Assembly: GCA_013138735.1 (NCBI GenBank)
Contig: WTCE01000005.1
Coordinates: forward strand, 109,044 to 173,043
From: Crocinitomix sp.
GTDB lineage: Bacteria; Bacteroidota; Bacteroidia; Flavobacteriales_D; Crocinitomicaceae
DNA: 64,000 nt
Direction of reading: 5' to 3'
Below, one piece after another: positions 45,767 to 56,600 of this stretch. The notes under the pieces are model-generated. The model was given only the letters and a program-made list of their open reading frames with translations. It did not search any database and was not told the origin of the DNA. Position numbers and translations under genes: made by a program. How positions within the stretch are numbered: the stretch's first letter is position 1; each line of letters begins with the position of its first letter.

Positions 45767-46336
45767 ATGGAGCCATTTATCGGACAGATTCAGCCGTTTG
45801 GATTTAATTTTGCACCACGAGGGTGGGCACAATGTAACGGACAATTAGTAGCAATCTCTACTAACACTGCTTTATTCTCATTATTGGGAACAACATTTGG
45901 CGGAGACGGAAGAACAACTTTTGCATACCCGGATTTAAGAAGTCGTTCAATTGTACATATTGGTCACGGACCAGGACTTTCAACTATTAGTTGGGGAGAA
46001 AGAGGTGGAAGAGAGCAGGTACAATTAACGCAGCCTTATATGCCTTCGCACTCTCACTCACTCATTAATGGCACGGCTAATGTTAGAGTTTACACTACTG
46101 ACAAGGCGGGCGAACAACTAAATGAGAGCGACGGTGGAGCAAACGGTTTCACTACAGGTGGCACATCTCCTGATATGTATCAAGAAGACCCTACCGCTGC
46201 AGATCATGTTGCTGGGGTAGAAATCTCAGGAACAACTTCTCTTGCTGGAGGAAATATCCCATTTGAAATTAGAAATCCTTTTTTAGGGATTAATGTTTGC
46301 ATTGCACTAGTTGGTATTTACCCATCTCGCTCTTAA
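45767..46336 (+). CDS. tail-collar domain protein (MdpB-like), copy 1
   Basis: 189 aa without a signal peptide. Starts MEPFIGQIQPFGFNFAPRGW, then CNGQLVAI, ALFSLLGTTFGGDGRTTF, PDLRSRSIVHIG and MPSHSHSLI: this is the phage tail collar/microcystin-dependent-protein fold, with the His-rich MPSHSHS loop that binds metal in tail tips. Ends NPFLGINVCIALVGIYPSRS. Bacteroidetes carry such genes in tandem outside prophages. How they leave the cell is unknown. Copy 2 follows after 41 nt. Confidence 0.85.
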   Translation: MEPFIGQIQPFGFNFAPRGWAQCNGQLVAISTNTALFSLLGTTFGGDGRTTFAYPDLRSRSIVHIGHGPGLSTISWGERGGREQVQLTQPYMPSHSHSLINGTANVRVYTTDKAGEQLNESDGGANGFTTGGTSPDMYQEDPTAADHVAGVEISGTTSLAGGNIPFEIRNPFLGINVCIALVGIYPSRS

Positions 46337-46377
46337 TTACAAATACAATTAAACTTAACTTTTAAAAATTAAATATT

Positions 46378-46947
46378 ATGGAACCATTTTTAGGACAAAT
46401 TCAACCTTTCGGATTTAGCTTTGCACCTCGCGGTTGGGCAAAATGTGACGGACAATTATTAGCGATTTCTCAATACAGTGCTTTATTTTCTCTTTTAGGA
46501 ACCACTTTTGGTGGCGACGGTAGAACATCTTTTGGATTGCCTGATTTACGAGGTCGTTCTATTGTACACATTGGACATGGACCTGGATTATCTGCTATTA
46601 GTTGGGGAGAAAGAGGCGGAAGAGAGTCAGTAACTCTGAATCAAACGAACATGCCTTCTCATGCTCACTCTTTAATTAATGGTGTTGCTAATGTCAAAGT
46701 TTACACTACTGACAAGCCAGGCGAACAACTGAATGAGAGCGACGGTGGAGCAAACGGCTTTACTACAGCTGGCACATCTCCTGATATGTATCAAGAAGAT
46801 CCTACCGCTACAGATCATGTTGCTGGTGTAGAAATCTCAGGAACAACTTCTCTTGCTGGAGGAAATTTACCATTCGAAACGAGAAATCCTTTTTTAGGAA
46901 TTAACGTTTGTATAGCAATGGTAGGTGTTTTCCCTTCTCGTAGCTAA
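46378..46947 (+). CDS. tail-collar domain protein (MdpB-like), copy 2
   Basis: 189 aa, same length and architecture as copy 1: MEPFLGQIQPFGFSFAPRGW, LPDLRGRSIVHIGHGPGL, MPSHAHSLI, ending VGVFPSRS. The two genes share long near-identical DNA in their 3' halves, a sign of recent duplication or gene conversion. A strong terminator follows its stop, so the pair probably forms one transcription unit. Confidence 0.85.
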   Translation: MEPFLGQIQPFGFSFAPRGWAKCDGQLLAISQYSALFSLLGTTFGGDGRTSFGLPDLRGRSIVHIGHGPGLSAISWGERGGRESVTLNQTNMPSHAHSLINGVANVKVYTTDKPGEQLNESDGGANGFTTAGTSPDMYQEDPTATDHVAGVEISGTTSLAGGNLPFETRNPFLGINVCIAMVGVFPSRS

Positions 46948-46970
46948 TAATTTACAAAAAAATAATTTGT

Positions 46971-47000
46971 GGAGGGTCATGCTATGTGACTCTCCCTTTT
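46971..47000 (+). terminator. rho-independent terminator behind the collar genes
   Basis: Arms GGAGGGTCA (46971-46979) and TGACTCTCC (46987-46995), with one G:U pair and a 7-nt loop, followed by CTTTTTTCTTT. It ends about 6 nt before the ATG of the next gene, so it also occupies that gene's leader. Confidence 0.8.
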
Positions 47001-47006
47001 TTCTTT

Positions 47007-48119
47007 ATGAATCAGAATGTCTCTCATAACATTGGAGTACTTATTCCACAATCAAATGCCTATCCCCTCATGGGAAAGGAATTTATGCAAGGGTTGCGTT
47101 TGGGCTTAGGTGAAACTCAATATAAATTATGTATAGAAAGTATTGCTTTTGGGGCAGATCCAAGTCAGTTAATGAATGCTGCTCAAAAACTGATTTTTCA
47201 AGAAGATGTGAGTTTAACTACCGGTCTTCTTGGTCATCATGGCCTTTCAGAATTAGTTGAATATATTTCAAAAAATGATGAGATATTGCTTGTAGCAAGC
47301 ATGGGAGCAACGCAGCCAATAAAACTTCCCGAAGGAACTTTTGAAAATTCACTTGGGCTTTATGACTCACTTCGAGATTTAGTTTACTATCTTTCTCAAA
47401 ACGACTATAATAAAATTGAATCATCAACCTGTTATTATGAATCTGGTTACGGCTTAATTCATGCGCTTGCAGATGCAGTAGAAAATTCAACAAATATTGA
47501 GTTTTCTGGTCATTTCATAACACCCCATGAGCCAAGAGATAATGAGGCAGAAGTAATGCAAAATTATATTTCTGAAGATAAGCCAGATGCAATTGTTGCT
47601 TTTCACAATGGCATATTTGCAAAAGAACACGCTACCTTTTTACATGAGAATAAAATCCATGAAAAGTATCCTATTTATGCATTACCATTTTCATGCGAAG
47701 ACAATTTAATTGCTGAATTCCCAGACGTTTTTCAAGAAATTAAACCAATCTCTAGTTGGTTTCTTGAATTGGAAAATGAATCAAATAAAGACTTTATTGC
47801 AGCTTATGAAGCCCTAAAAGGCAATAAGCCATCTTATTTCTCTTTATTGGGTTATGAAAATGGATTGGTAATTGCCAATGCCCTAAAAAAAGACCTGCCA
47901 TTAAAAACGGCAATAGCAAATTCAAACGCTACTGGCCCTAGGGGGCCAATTGTATTTGATGAAGAATCAAAAAGTACCACTTTCAATCATTATTTATGGA
48001 AAATTAAAGATGGACTGAAAGAGAAGTTAACAAAACTTGAAGTCCATCCCTTAAAGACACCAAGACAACTTGAAAAAGCAGATCCAAAAGGTTGGTTCAA
48101 TGCCTACCTATGTCACTAA
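47007..48119 (+). CDS. periplasmic-binding-protein-like (amino-acid ABC receptor family) protein without signal peptide
   Basis: 370 aa from ATG 47007; an upstream GTG frame at 46986 lies inside the terminator. The fold reads as a type-I binding protein of the Leu/Ile/Val family: NIGVLIPQSNAYPLMGKEF at the N-terminus, VSLTTGLLGHHG, LLVASMGATQP, KPDAIVAFHNG, PSYFSLLGYENGLVIANAL and GPRGPIVFDEESK. All other members of that family I know of are exported, but no signal peptide or lipobox is present here. A T9SS gene starts 11 nt after its stop. Confidence 0.75.
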   Translation: MNQNVSHNIGVLIPQSNAYPLMGKEFMQGLRLGLGETQYKLCIESIAFGADPSQLMNAAQKLIFQEDVSLTTGLLGHHGLSELVEYISKNDEILLVASMGATQPIKLPEGTFENSLGLYDSLRDLVYYLSQNDYNKIESSTCYYESGYGLIHALADAVENSTNIEFSGHFITPHEPRDNEAEVMQNYISEDKPDAIVAFHNGIFAKEHATFLHENKIHEKYPIYALPFSCEDNLIAEFPDVFQEIKPISSWFLELENESNKDFIAAYEALKGNKPSYFSLLGYENGLVIANALKKDLPLKTAIANSNATGPRGPIVFDEESKSTTFNHYLWKIKDGLKEKLTKLEVHPLKTPRQLEKADPKGWFNAYLCH

Positions 48120-48130
48120 AATTTATTGAA

Positions 48131-50542
48131 ATGAAAAAGTTAATCATACTCCTTTCTTTATTTGCACTAATCATTCCTTCATGTTATTCACAATTAACAA
48201 TTGGAGACATTGCTTTTGTTGGATACAATACCGATTCAGGACCTCTTGCAGGGCAAAATGACGGCTTTGCCTTTATTACTTTAACGGATATTTCAGGTGC
48301 CGAAATTATTTATTTCACAGAAGAAGGATGGAATGATGATACTGATGTTTGGGTTGGAAATTCAGAAGGACATATTGAATGGACTGCTCCAGATGCTGGC
48401 GTTTCATGTGGTAGTGTAATCTTTATTACTGAATCTGCTGCTAGTGTATTCACGGTATCGGGTGGAGGAATAGCAACACTTGCTAGTGGTTCCGGTTGGA
48501 GTCTCTCAGCTGGAGATCAGGTATTGGCCTACCAAGCTGCCACGGCCGAACCTGCTACAATACCAACTTTTATTGCTGCAATCAATGGAAATGATGGAGA
48601 CGCTGCTGCACTTGACCCAGTAACTTTATGGGATGAAGCTGCTACTATCTTGTCAAGCACTTCTAAATCATGTCTCCCTTTTGGTCTAAGTAACGGTGAT
48701 GACTGCGTCGCTTTGTTTATTGCTCCATTAACGGAAGAAGATAACGCCAAATACACTGGTACATTAACTGGAACATCAACTTTCCTTAGAGGCGAAATAA
48801 ACGATCGAACAAATTGGGATACAGATAATGGCACAGCTTATAACATTACTCCTGGAGCATTTTTCCCATCAGTAACTTGCGTTGCTCCTTGCTCAAACCC
48901 TACTATTCCCGCAGTCACTTTTTCACCTACCACATTTTGCGACGGTGAGTCTACAACATTAACGATTACTGGAACTTTCAATGACGCAACAGCATGGTAT
49001 TTATATACTGGTTCTTGCGGTGGAACGGACATAGGGTGGACTACTGGAACGACTTTTGAAGTAACTCCAGTTGATCCTAGCACGACTTATTATGTTCGAG
49101 GTGAAGGAGGTTGCGTAACTCCAGGTTCTTGTGGAGAAGTTGAAGTAACCATAACCCCAGAAGATGATGCGTCATTTAGTTACGAGGCTGAGGTTTACTG
49201 CCCGAATGGTGCCGACCCAACTCCAACAGTTGCGCTTGCTGATGGTGCGTTTACTTTTGATCCTGCGGGCTTAATTATTGACGGTGGAACAGGTGAAATA
49301 GATTTATCGGCAAGTGATTTAGGAATTTATACAATAGCTTATTCAACTTCTGGAGATTGTCCTAGTAGTTCAACAGCTACTGTTACTATTGAAGATGACG
49401 AAGCTCCAATTCCGGATTTAGCTGATTTACCAGACATTCTTGCAGAATGTGAAGTAACTGAACTAACAAACCCCAGCGTAACAGATAATTGCACAGATCC
49501 TGTAATCATTACAAATGATGCAGATTTGCCTATAACCGATCCGGGTACAACAACATTTACGTGGACGTATGATGATGGAAACGGAAATACAACTACACAA
49601 ACACAAGATGTTATTATTGATGATGTATCAGGTCCAACACCTGATGATCCAGCCTTAGATGATATTACAGATGAATGTGAAGTGAGCCTATTAACTTCTC
49701 CGGGCGCAACAGATAACTGCGCTGGCGAAGTAATTGTTTCCAGTGATGCCGCGCTTCCAATCACAACGCAAGGCACAACAGTTGTAACATGGACCTATAC
49801 AGATGTAAATGGAAATACAACCACACAAACGCAAGATATTATTCTAAATGATGCTACTGCACCAGTTCCAGATGATGTTCCTTTGGACGATTTTTCTTCG
49901 GCTTGTGAAATTAATGAATTGCCAACACCCACTGCAACAGATAATTGTGACGGAGATATTAGCATTACAAGTGATGCCATTTTTCCAATTTCAGAAGCAA
50001 CTACTGTAACCTGGACTTATGATGATGGCAATGGCAATACAGTAACACAATCGCAAAATATTGTATTTGCGCCGATTGATGTTAGCACAAGCATTACAGA
50101 TGTAATTACAATTAATGCGAATAATACGGATGCAACTGCTTACCAATGGGTAGACTGTGCTGATTTAAGTATTATAGACGGTGCTATAGCAGCATCTTAC
50201 ACACCAGATGTTAATGGAGACTATGCCGTAATTATAACAGAAGGTGAATGTATAGATACTTCTGATTGTGTAGCAATTACGCAAATGAGTTTAAATGAAC
50301 AACTGGAACAATTAATTGAAATTTATCCTAACCCAGCCAGTTCTGAATTTGTAATAATAAAATCAACAATTGATATTAAACAGGTTAGCATTGTATCTAT
50401 GAGTGGATCTCTTGTCCAATTGAACACGAAAATTGTCAACGGAAAAATCAACATTTCTGAAATTGGTACAGGCACTTATATCATGATTATTCAAACTGTT
50501 TCTGATGAAATTGTTCAGAAACGTCTAACCGTATTAAACTAA
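48131..50542 (+). CDS. T9SS-sorted multidomain surface protein (803 aa)
   Basis: 803 aa from ATG 48131 (MKKLIILLSLFALIIPSCYSQ signal); a longer frame overlaps the gene before. Residues 22-255 are the domain starting LTIGDIAFVGYNTDSGP and containing EIIYFTEEGWNDDTDVWVGN, shared with the next gene. At 260-345 an Ig-like domain with Cys, at about 350-425 one copy of the 79-aa repeat type (DDASFSYEAEVYCPNGADPT), at 425-660 three HYR-like domains, and at the C-terminus IYPNPASSEF ... QKRLTVLN, a T9SS sorting domain. Likely a surface adhesin. Probably cotranscribed with the binding-protein-like gene. Confidence 0.85.
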   Translation: MKKLIILLSLFALIIPSCYSQLTIGDIAFVGYNTDSGPLAGQNDGFAFITLTDISGAEIIYFTEEGWNDDTDVWVGNSEGHIEWTAPDAGVSCGSVIFITESAASVFTVSGGGIATLASGSGWSLSAGDQVLAYQAATAEPATIPTFIAAINGNDGDAAALDPVTLWDEAATILSSTSKSCLPFGLSNGDDCVALFIAPLTEEDNAKYTGTLTGTSTFLRGEINDRTNWDTDNGTAYNITPGAFFPSVTCVAPCSNPTIPAVTFSPTTFCDGESTTLTITGTFNDATAWYLYTGSCGGTDIGWTTGTTFEVTPVDPSTTYYVRGEGGCVTPGSCGEVEVTITPEDDASFSYEAEVYCPNGADPTPTVALADGAFTFDPAGLIIDGGTGEIDLSASDLGIYTIAYSTSGDCPSSSTATVTIEDDEAPIPDLADLPDILAECEVTELTNPSVTDNCTDPVIITNDADLPITDPGTTTFTWTYDDGNGNTTTQTQDVIIDDVSGPTPDDPALDDITDECEVSLLTSPGATDNCAGEVIVSSDAALPITTQGTTVVTWTYTDVNGNTTTQTQDIILNDATAPVPDDVPLDDFSSACEINELPTPTATDNCDGDISITSDAIFPISEATTVTWTYDDGNGNTVTQSQNIVFAPIDVSTSITDVITINANNTDATAYQWVDCADLSIIDGAIAASYTPDVNGDYAVIITEGECIDTSDCVAITQMSLNEQLEQLIEIYPNPASSEFVIIKSTIDIKQVSIVSMSGSLVQLNTKIVNGKINISEIGTGTYIMIIQTVSDEIVQKRLTVLN

Positions 50543-50646
50543 ATACTAAACTTTTTGAGATTTCAATTTTGCGTCTAAATCTCTAATAATTAACATTAAC
50601 CAAAAAGAATAAAATAAGACCTTTGCACAAATTTTTAAAAAAAGCT

Positions 50647-53600
50647 ATGAAAACTACTCGCATATTATTGCTTGCTTTTATCCTACTCAGCACATCAGGT
50701 TTTGCCCAATTGGCAGTCGGAGATATCGCTTTTATTGGATACAATACTGATTCTGGCCCTACAGGCCCTGATGATCACAGTTTTTCTTTTATTACCTTAA
50801 CAGATATTCCTGGAAGTGAAATCATTTATTTCACAGAAGAAGGATGGAATGATGATACTGATGTTTGGGTTGGAAATTCGGAAGGACATATTAAATGGAC
50901 TGCCCCAGGACCCGGAGTGTCATGTGGAACAATCATTTACATTACAGAGTCTGGAGCATCTACGTTTACCGTAACGGGTGGAGGAACAGCAACACTTGAT
51001 AGTGGTAGTGGTTGGAGTCTCTCGGCTGGAGATCAGGTATTGGCCTATCAAGCTGCCACTGCGGAGCCTGCTACAATACCGACTTTTATTTCTGGAGTCC
51101 ATGGAAATGATGGTGATGCTTTTGCTTTAGATCCAGTAACTTTGTGGGATGAAGCGGCTACTATTGGAGCAGGTGGTTCTAGATCATGCCTTCCATTTGG
51201 ATTAACTAATGGTGTCGATTGTATTGCATTGTTTATTGCTCCACTTACGGAACAAGACAACGCCAAATACAATGGTACATTAACTGGTACATCAACGGCC
51301 CTAAGAGCCTTAATAAATAATCGTTTAAATTGGATTACTGATAATGGCACCGCCTACAATATTTCGCCAGGCGGCTATGCTTCTCCCTCAGTAACATGCG
51401 TTGCTCCTTGTACGGATCCAACAATCCCAACTGCGACTTCCGCTCCTGGAATAATATGTGACGGTAACTCAGCTTTATTAACTATTTCAGGTACTAAAAA
51501 TGATGCAACTGCTTGGCATGTTTATACAGGATCATGTGGTGGTACTTTAGTCGGCACAACCGCAGGTTCAACCATTATTGTCGTACCAACTCCTCCAAGT
51601 ACAACATATTTTATTAGAGGCGAAGGTGGTTGTATTACACCAGGTTCTTGTGGAACAATCACTGTAACGACAACGGCAAGAGAAGATGCATCATTTAGTT
51701 ATGATGCTGCGGCATATTGTGTAGATGATTCTGACCCTACACCAACCATTACTGGTGTTGGCGGTGGAACTTTCACAGGTGGCGGTGGTCTTGTCATTAA
51801 CGCATCAACAGGTGCTATTGATGTTTCGGCATCTACTCCTGGAACATATACTGTAAATTATAATACACCTGGTTTATGTGATGGTGATGAAGATGTGAGT
51901 GTAACTATAAATGGCTTAGATGATGCTTCGTTTGATTATGCTGCAACAGCTTATTGTGTTGATGCTTCAGACCCTACGCCAACAATTACTGGTTTAGGCG
52001 GTGGAACATTCTCTGCTGGTGGTGGACTTACAATTAATGCTTCAACTGGTGCGATTGATGTTTCAGCATCAACGCCAGGATTTTATACTGTAACTTATAC
52101 AACTGCTGGAACTTGTCCTAATTCTGCAACGGATGGATTAACCATTCACGGATTAGATGATCCTTCATTTTCATATGATGCTGCTGCCTATTGTGCAGAC
52201 GATTCTGATCCTACACCAACCATAACTGGTTTAGGCGGTGGTTCATTCTCTGCTGGTGGCGGACTGACAATTAATGCTTCAACTGGAGCAATTGATCTTT
52301 CGACATCTACCTCTGGTACTTATACCATAACTTATACAACTGCTGGCTTTTGTCCAAATTCAACGGGTGTTTCTGTAACTGTTAATGCTTTAGATGATGC
52401 TTCATTTACCTATGATGCTGCCGCTTATTGTGTGGATGATTCTGACCCTACTCCAACCATTACTGGTTTAGCAGGTGGAACCTTTTCTTCAGGAGGCGGA
52501 CTTACAATTAATGCATCTACAGGTGCTATTGATGTGTCAGTATCTACACCTGGAACTTATACTGTAACTTATACAACAGCTGGAACATGTCCTAATTCAG
52601 CAGATGTTTCTGTAACTATTAACGCTATAGATGATGCTGCATTTACTTATGATGCTGCTGCTTATTGTGCTGATGATTCTGATCCTACTCCAACCGTTAC
52701 TGGTTTAGGTGGAGGAACTTTCTCATCTGGAGGTGGACTTTCAATTAATGCTTCTACGGGTGCTATTGATGTTTCAGCATCTACGCCTGGTACTTATACT
52801 GTAACGTATACAACGGCTGGTTCTTGTCCCAATTCATCAAGTGTTTCTGTCACTATTAATGCCTTAGATGATGCTTCATTTACCTATGCTGCTGCTGCTT
52901 ATTGTGTAGATGATTCTGATCCTACTCCAACCATTACTGGTTTAGGTGGTGGTTCATTTTCAGCAGGAGGTGGACTTTCAATTAATGCTTCTACTGGAGC
53001 AATTGACGTGTCCGCATCTACTCCTGGAACGTATACAGTAACGTATACGACTGCTGGTACATGTCCTAACTCGTCAAGTGTTTCTGTAACTATTAATGGC
53101 TTAGATGATGCTTCATTTACCTATGATGCTGCTGCTTATTGTGCAGATGATTCTGACCCTACTCCAACCATTACTGGTTTAGGTGGTGGTTCATTCTCAG
53201 CAGGAGCTGGACTTTCAATTAATGCTTCTACTGGAGCTATTGATGTGTCTGCATCTACTCCTGGAACGTATACAGTAACGTATACAACGGCTGGTTCTTG
53301 TCCTAATTCATCAAGTGTTTCTGTAACGATTAACGCTTTAGATGATGCTTCGTTTTCTTATGACGCAGCAAGTTATTGCGTTAGTGAACCAGACCCTACG
53401 CCAACCATTACTGGTTTAGCGGGTGGAACATTCTCTGCTGGTGGTGGACTTTCAATTAATGCATCCACAGGTGTAATTGATGTTTCGGCTTCAACTCCTG
53501 GTGCATATACAATAACCTATACAACTGCTGGCACTTGCCCAAATACATCAAGTGTTTCGGTAACAATTACAAGTCTTGATGACGCTTCATTTACTTATGA

Positions 53601-56600
53601 TGCTGCCGCTTATTGTGTAGATGATTCTGATCCTACTCCAACCATTACTGGTGTTGGAGGTGGTACATTCTCAGCAGTAGCTGGATTGGTTATTAATGCT
53701 TCAACTGGTGCAATTGATGTTTCGGCATCAACACCTGGAACTTATACGGTAACCTATTCAACAATTGGTGTATGTGCCAATTCATCAAATGTTTCTGTAA
53801 CCATTAATGCTTTAGATGACCCTTCATTTACTTATGACGCTGCAGCGTATTGTGCTGATGATTCTGACCCTACGCCAACCATTACTGGTTTAGGTGGTGG
53901 TTCATTCTCAGCAGGAGGTGGACTTTCGATTAACGCTTCTACGGGTGCAATTGATGTTTCGGCATCAACCCCTGGAACTTATACGGTAACTTATACTACA
54001 GCAGGTTCATGTCCAAATGCTTCAAGTGTTTCTGTAACTATTAATGCTTTAGATGATGCCTTATTTACGTATGATGCTGCTGCTTATTGTGTAGATGATT
54101 CAGATCCTACGCCAACTATTACAGGTTTAGCGGGTGGTTCATTCTCTTCAGGAGGCGGACTTTCAATTAATGCTTCTACTGGAGCAATTGATGTGTCTGT
54201 ATCCACGCCTGGAACTTATACCGTAACTTATACTACAACTGGTACATGTCCAAATTCTTCGGGTGTTTCTGTTACGATTAACGCTATAGATGATGCCTCA
54301 TTTACTTATGGAGCGGCCTCTTATTGTGTTGATGATACTGATCCTACTCCAACCATTACCGGTTTAGCAGGTGGTTCATTCTCCTCTGGTGGTGGACTTA
54401 CAATTAACGCTTCAACTGGAGCAATTGATGTGTCTGCTTCAACCCCTGGAACTTATACGGTAACTTATACAACTGCAGGTTCATGTCCAAATGCTTCAAG
54501 TGTTTCTGTCACTATTAATGCTTTAGATGATGCTTCATTTACGTATGATGCTGCAGCTTATTGTGTTGATGATGCTGATCCAACACCAACAATTGCTAGT
54601 CCTGGAGGAGTATTCTTTGCTGCTGGTGGCCTAATTCTGAATATAAGTACAGGTGAAATTGATGTTTCGGGATCTACACCAGGGTTGTATCTAGTAACCT
54701 ATGCGACATCAGGCCCTTGTGTTAACGCCTCAGGAGTATTTGTAACCATTAATGCTTTAGATGATGCTTCATTTACGTATGACGCTGCAGCTTACTGCGC
54801 AGATGATACTGACCCTACACCAACCATTACTGGTTTAGGTGGTGGTACTTTCTCTGCAGGTGGCGGACTTACAATTAATGCATCAACAGGTGCCATTGAT
54901 GTTTCGACTTCAACGCCTGGAACTTATACGGTAACATATACAACTGCTGGAACTTGTACTAACACATCAGGGGTTACTGTAACTGTTAATGCTTTAGATG
55001 ATGCTTCATTTACTTATGACTCTCCAAGTTATTGTTTAAGTGAAACAGATCCTACGCCTACAATTACTGGTTTAGCAGGTGGTACATTCACTGCCGGAGC
55101 TGGATTAGTTATTAATGCTGCAACTGGTGAATTAGATGTTTCTGCATCTACACCTGGTTCTTATACGGTGACGTATACAACAAGTGGTACTTGTCCAAAT
55201 TCATCAAGCGTTGCTGTATCAATTACAAGTTTAGATGACGCTTCATTTAGTTATGACGCAGCAATTTATTGTCCAAATGGCGCAGATCCTACACCAACAA
55301 TTACTGGTGTTCCTGGTGGAACATTCTCTTCAGGTGCTGGCTTAGTAATTAACGCGGCAACTGGTGAAATTGATCTTGATGCTTCAACCGAAGGAACGTA
55401 TACGGTAACATATACAACTATTGGTGTGTGTACCAACTCAAGCGATCAAACAGTAACAGTAGAAGACGACACTGATCCTGTGCCAGCTGACGCTGTATTG
55501 CCAGATGTAACGGCTGAGTGTGAAGTAACTAGTTTGACTGATCCTATTGTAACTGATAACTGTGGTGGCATAATCACGATTACAAATGATGCTTCATTGC
55601 CAATTACTGATCAAGGAACAACAACTGTAACTTGGACGTATGAAGATGAGAATGGAAATATAACAACGCAAACACAAGATGTTGTGCTTGATGATATTAC
55701 TCCTCCAACGCCAGATGATGCAGACTTGCCTGACGTAACAGCAGAATGTGAAGTGACTTCGTTAACTGATCCAACTGCTACTGATAACTGTGGCGGTCCT
55801 GTAACAGCAACGAGTGATGCTATTTTGCCAATTACAGATCAAGGTACAACAACTATAACTTGGACGTATGAAGATGAAAATGGCAATGAAATAACGCAAA
55901 CACAAGATGTTGTGATTGATGATATTACTGGTCCAACACCTGATGTTGATCCATTGGATGATGTAACGGCTGAATGTGAAGTTACTTCGTTAACTGATCC
56001 AACTGCTACTGATAACTGTGGTGGTCCTGTAACAGTAACAAGTGATGCTGTTTTGCCAATCACAGATCAAGGTACAACAACTATTACTTGGACGTATGAA
56101 GATGAGAATGGAAATATTTCAACGCAAACACAAGATATTGTGATTGATGATATAACTCCACCAACAATCCTAGATTGTGTGGCTGATTTCACTGAAACTC
56201 CAAATACCCCAGTATGTGAAGCTTTTGTCTTTTGGGTTGAACCAACCGTGACTGACAACTGTGCCGGAGTTACAATGACTTCAACACATTCTCCTGGAGA
56301 AATTTTCCCATTAGGAATAACTACAGTAATCTATACTGCAACTGACATTGGTGGAAACGAAACAACTTGTTCATTTGACATCACCGTTGAGTCTGATTTA
56401 AATTTAACTGTAGTAATAATAGATGAAGAAATGGGTGCCGACGGTGAAATTGACCTTACAGTAACTGGCGGAGTTTCTCCTTACGTTTACGATTGGGATA
56501 TTGATGGAACTGGTGACTTTGATGATACAGAAGATTTAACTGATTTAATTGCTGGAACTTATGTTATTGAAGTAATGGATACCATTGGTTGTACAGCAAC

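Noticed and set aside
45767..46947. Tail-collar genes considered as part of a prophage or contractile injection system
   Set aside because: No sheath, tube, baseplate, ATPase, integrase or lysis gene lies in the window; the neighbours are T9SS proteins.
49339..49980. Several minus-strand frames of 60-145 codons inside the T9SS genes (also near 51.0, 55.9 and 56.1 kb)
   Set aside because: They repeat with the HYR and 79-aa modules and are Val/Ser-rich antisense shadows of Thr/Asp-rich coding repeats.
51682..55461. Periodic sequence considered as a CRISPR or non-coding tandem array
   Set aside because: The period is 237 bp, divisible by three, with a continuous open frame and mainly synonymous differences between units.
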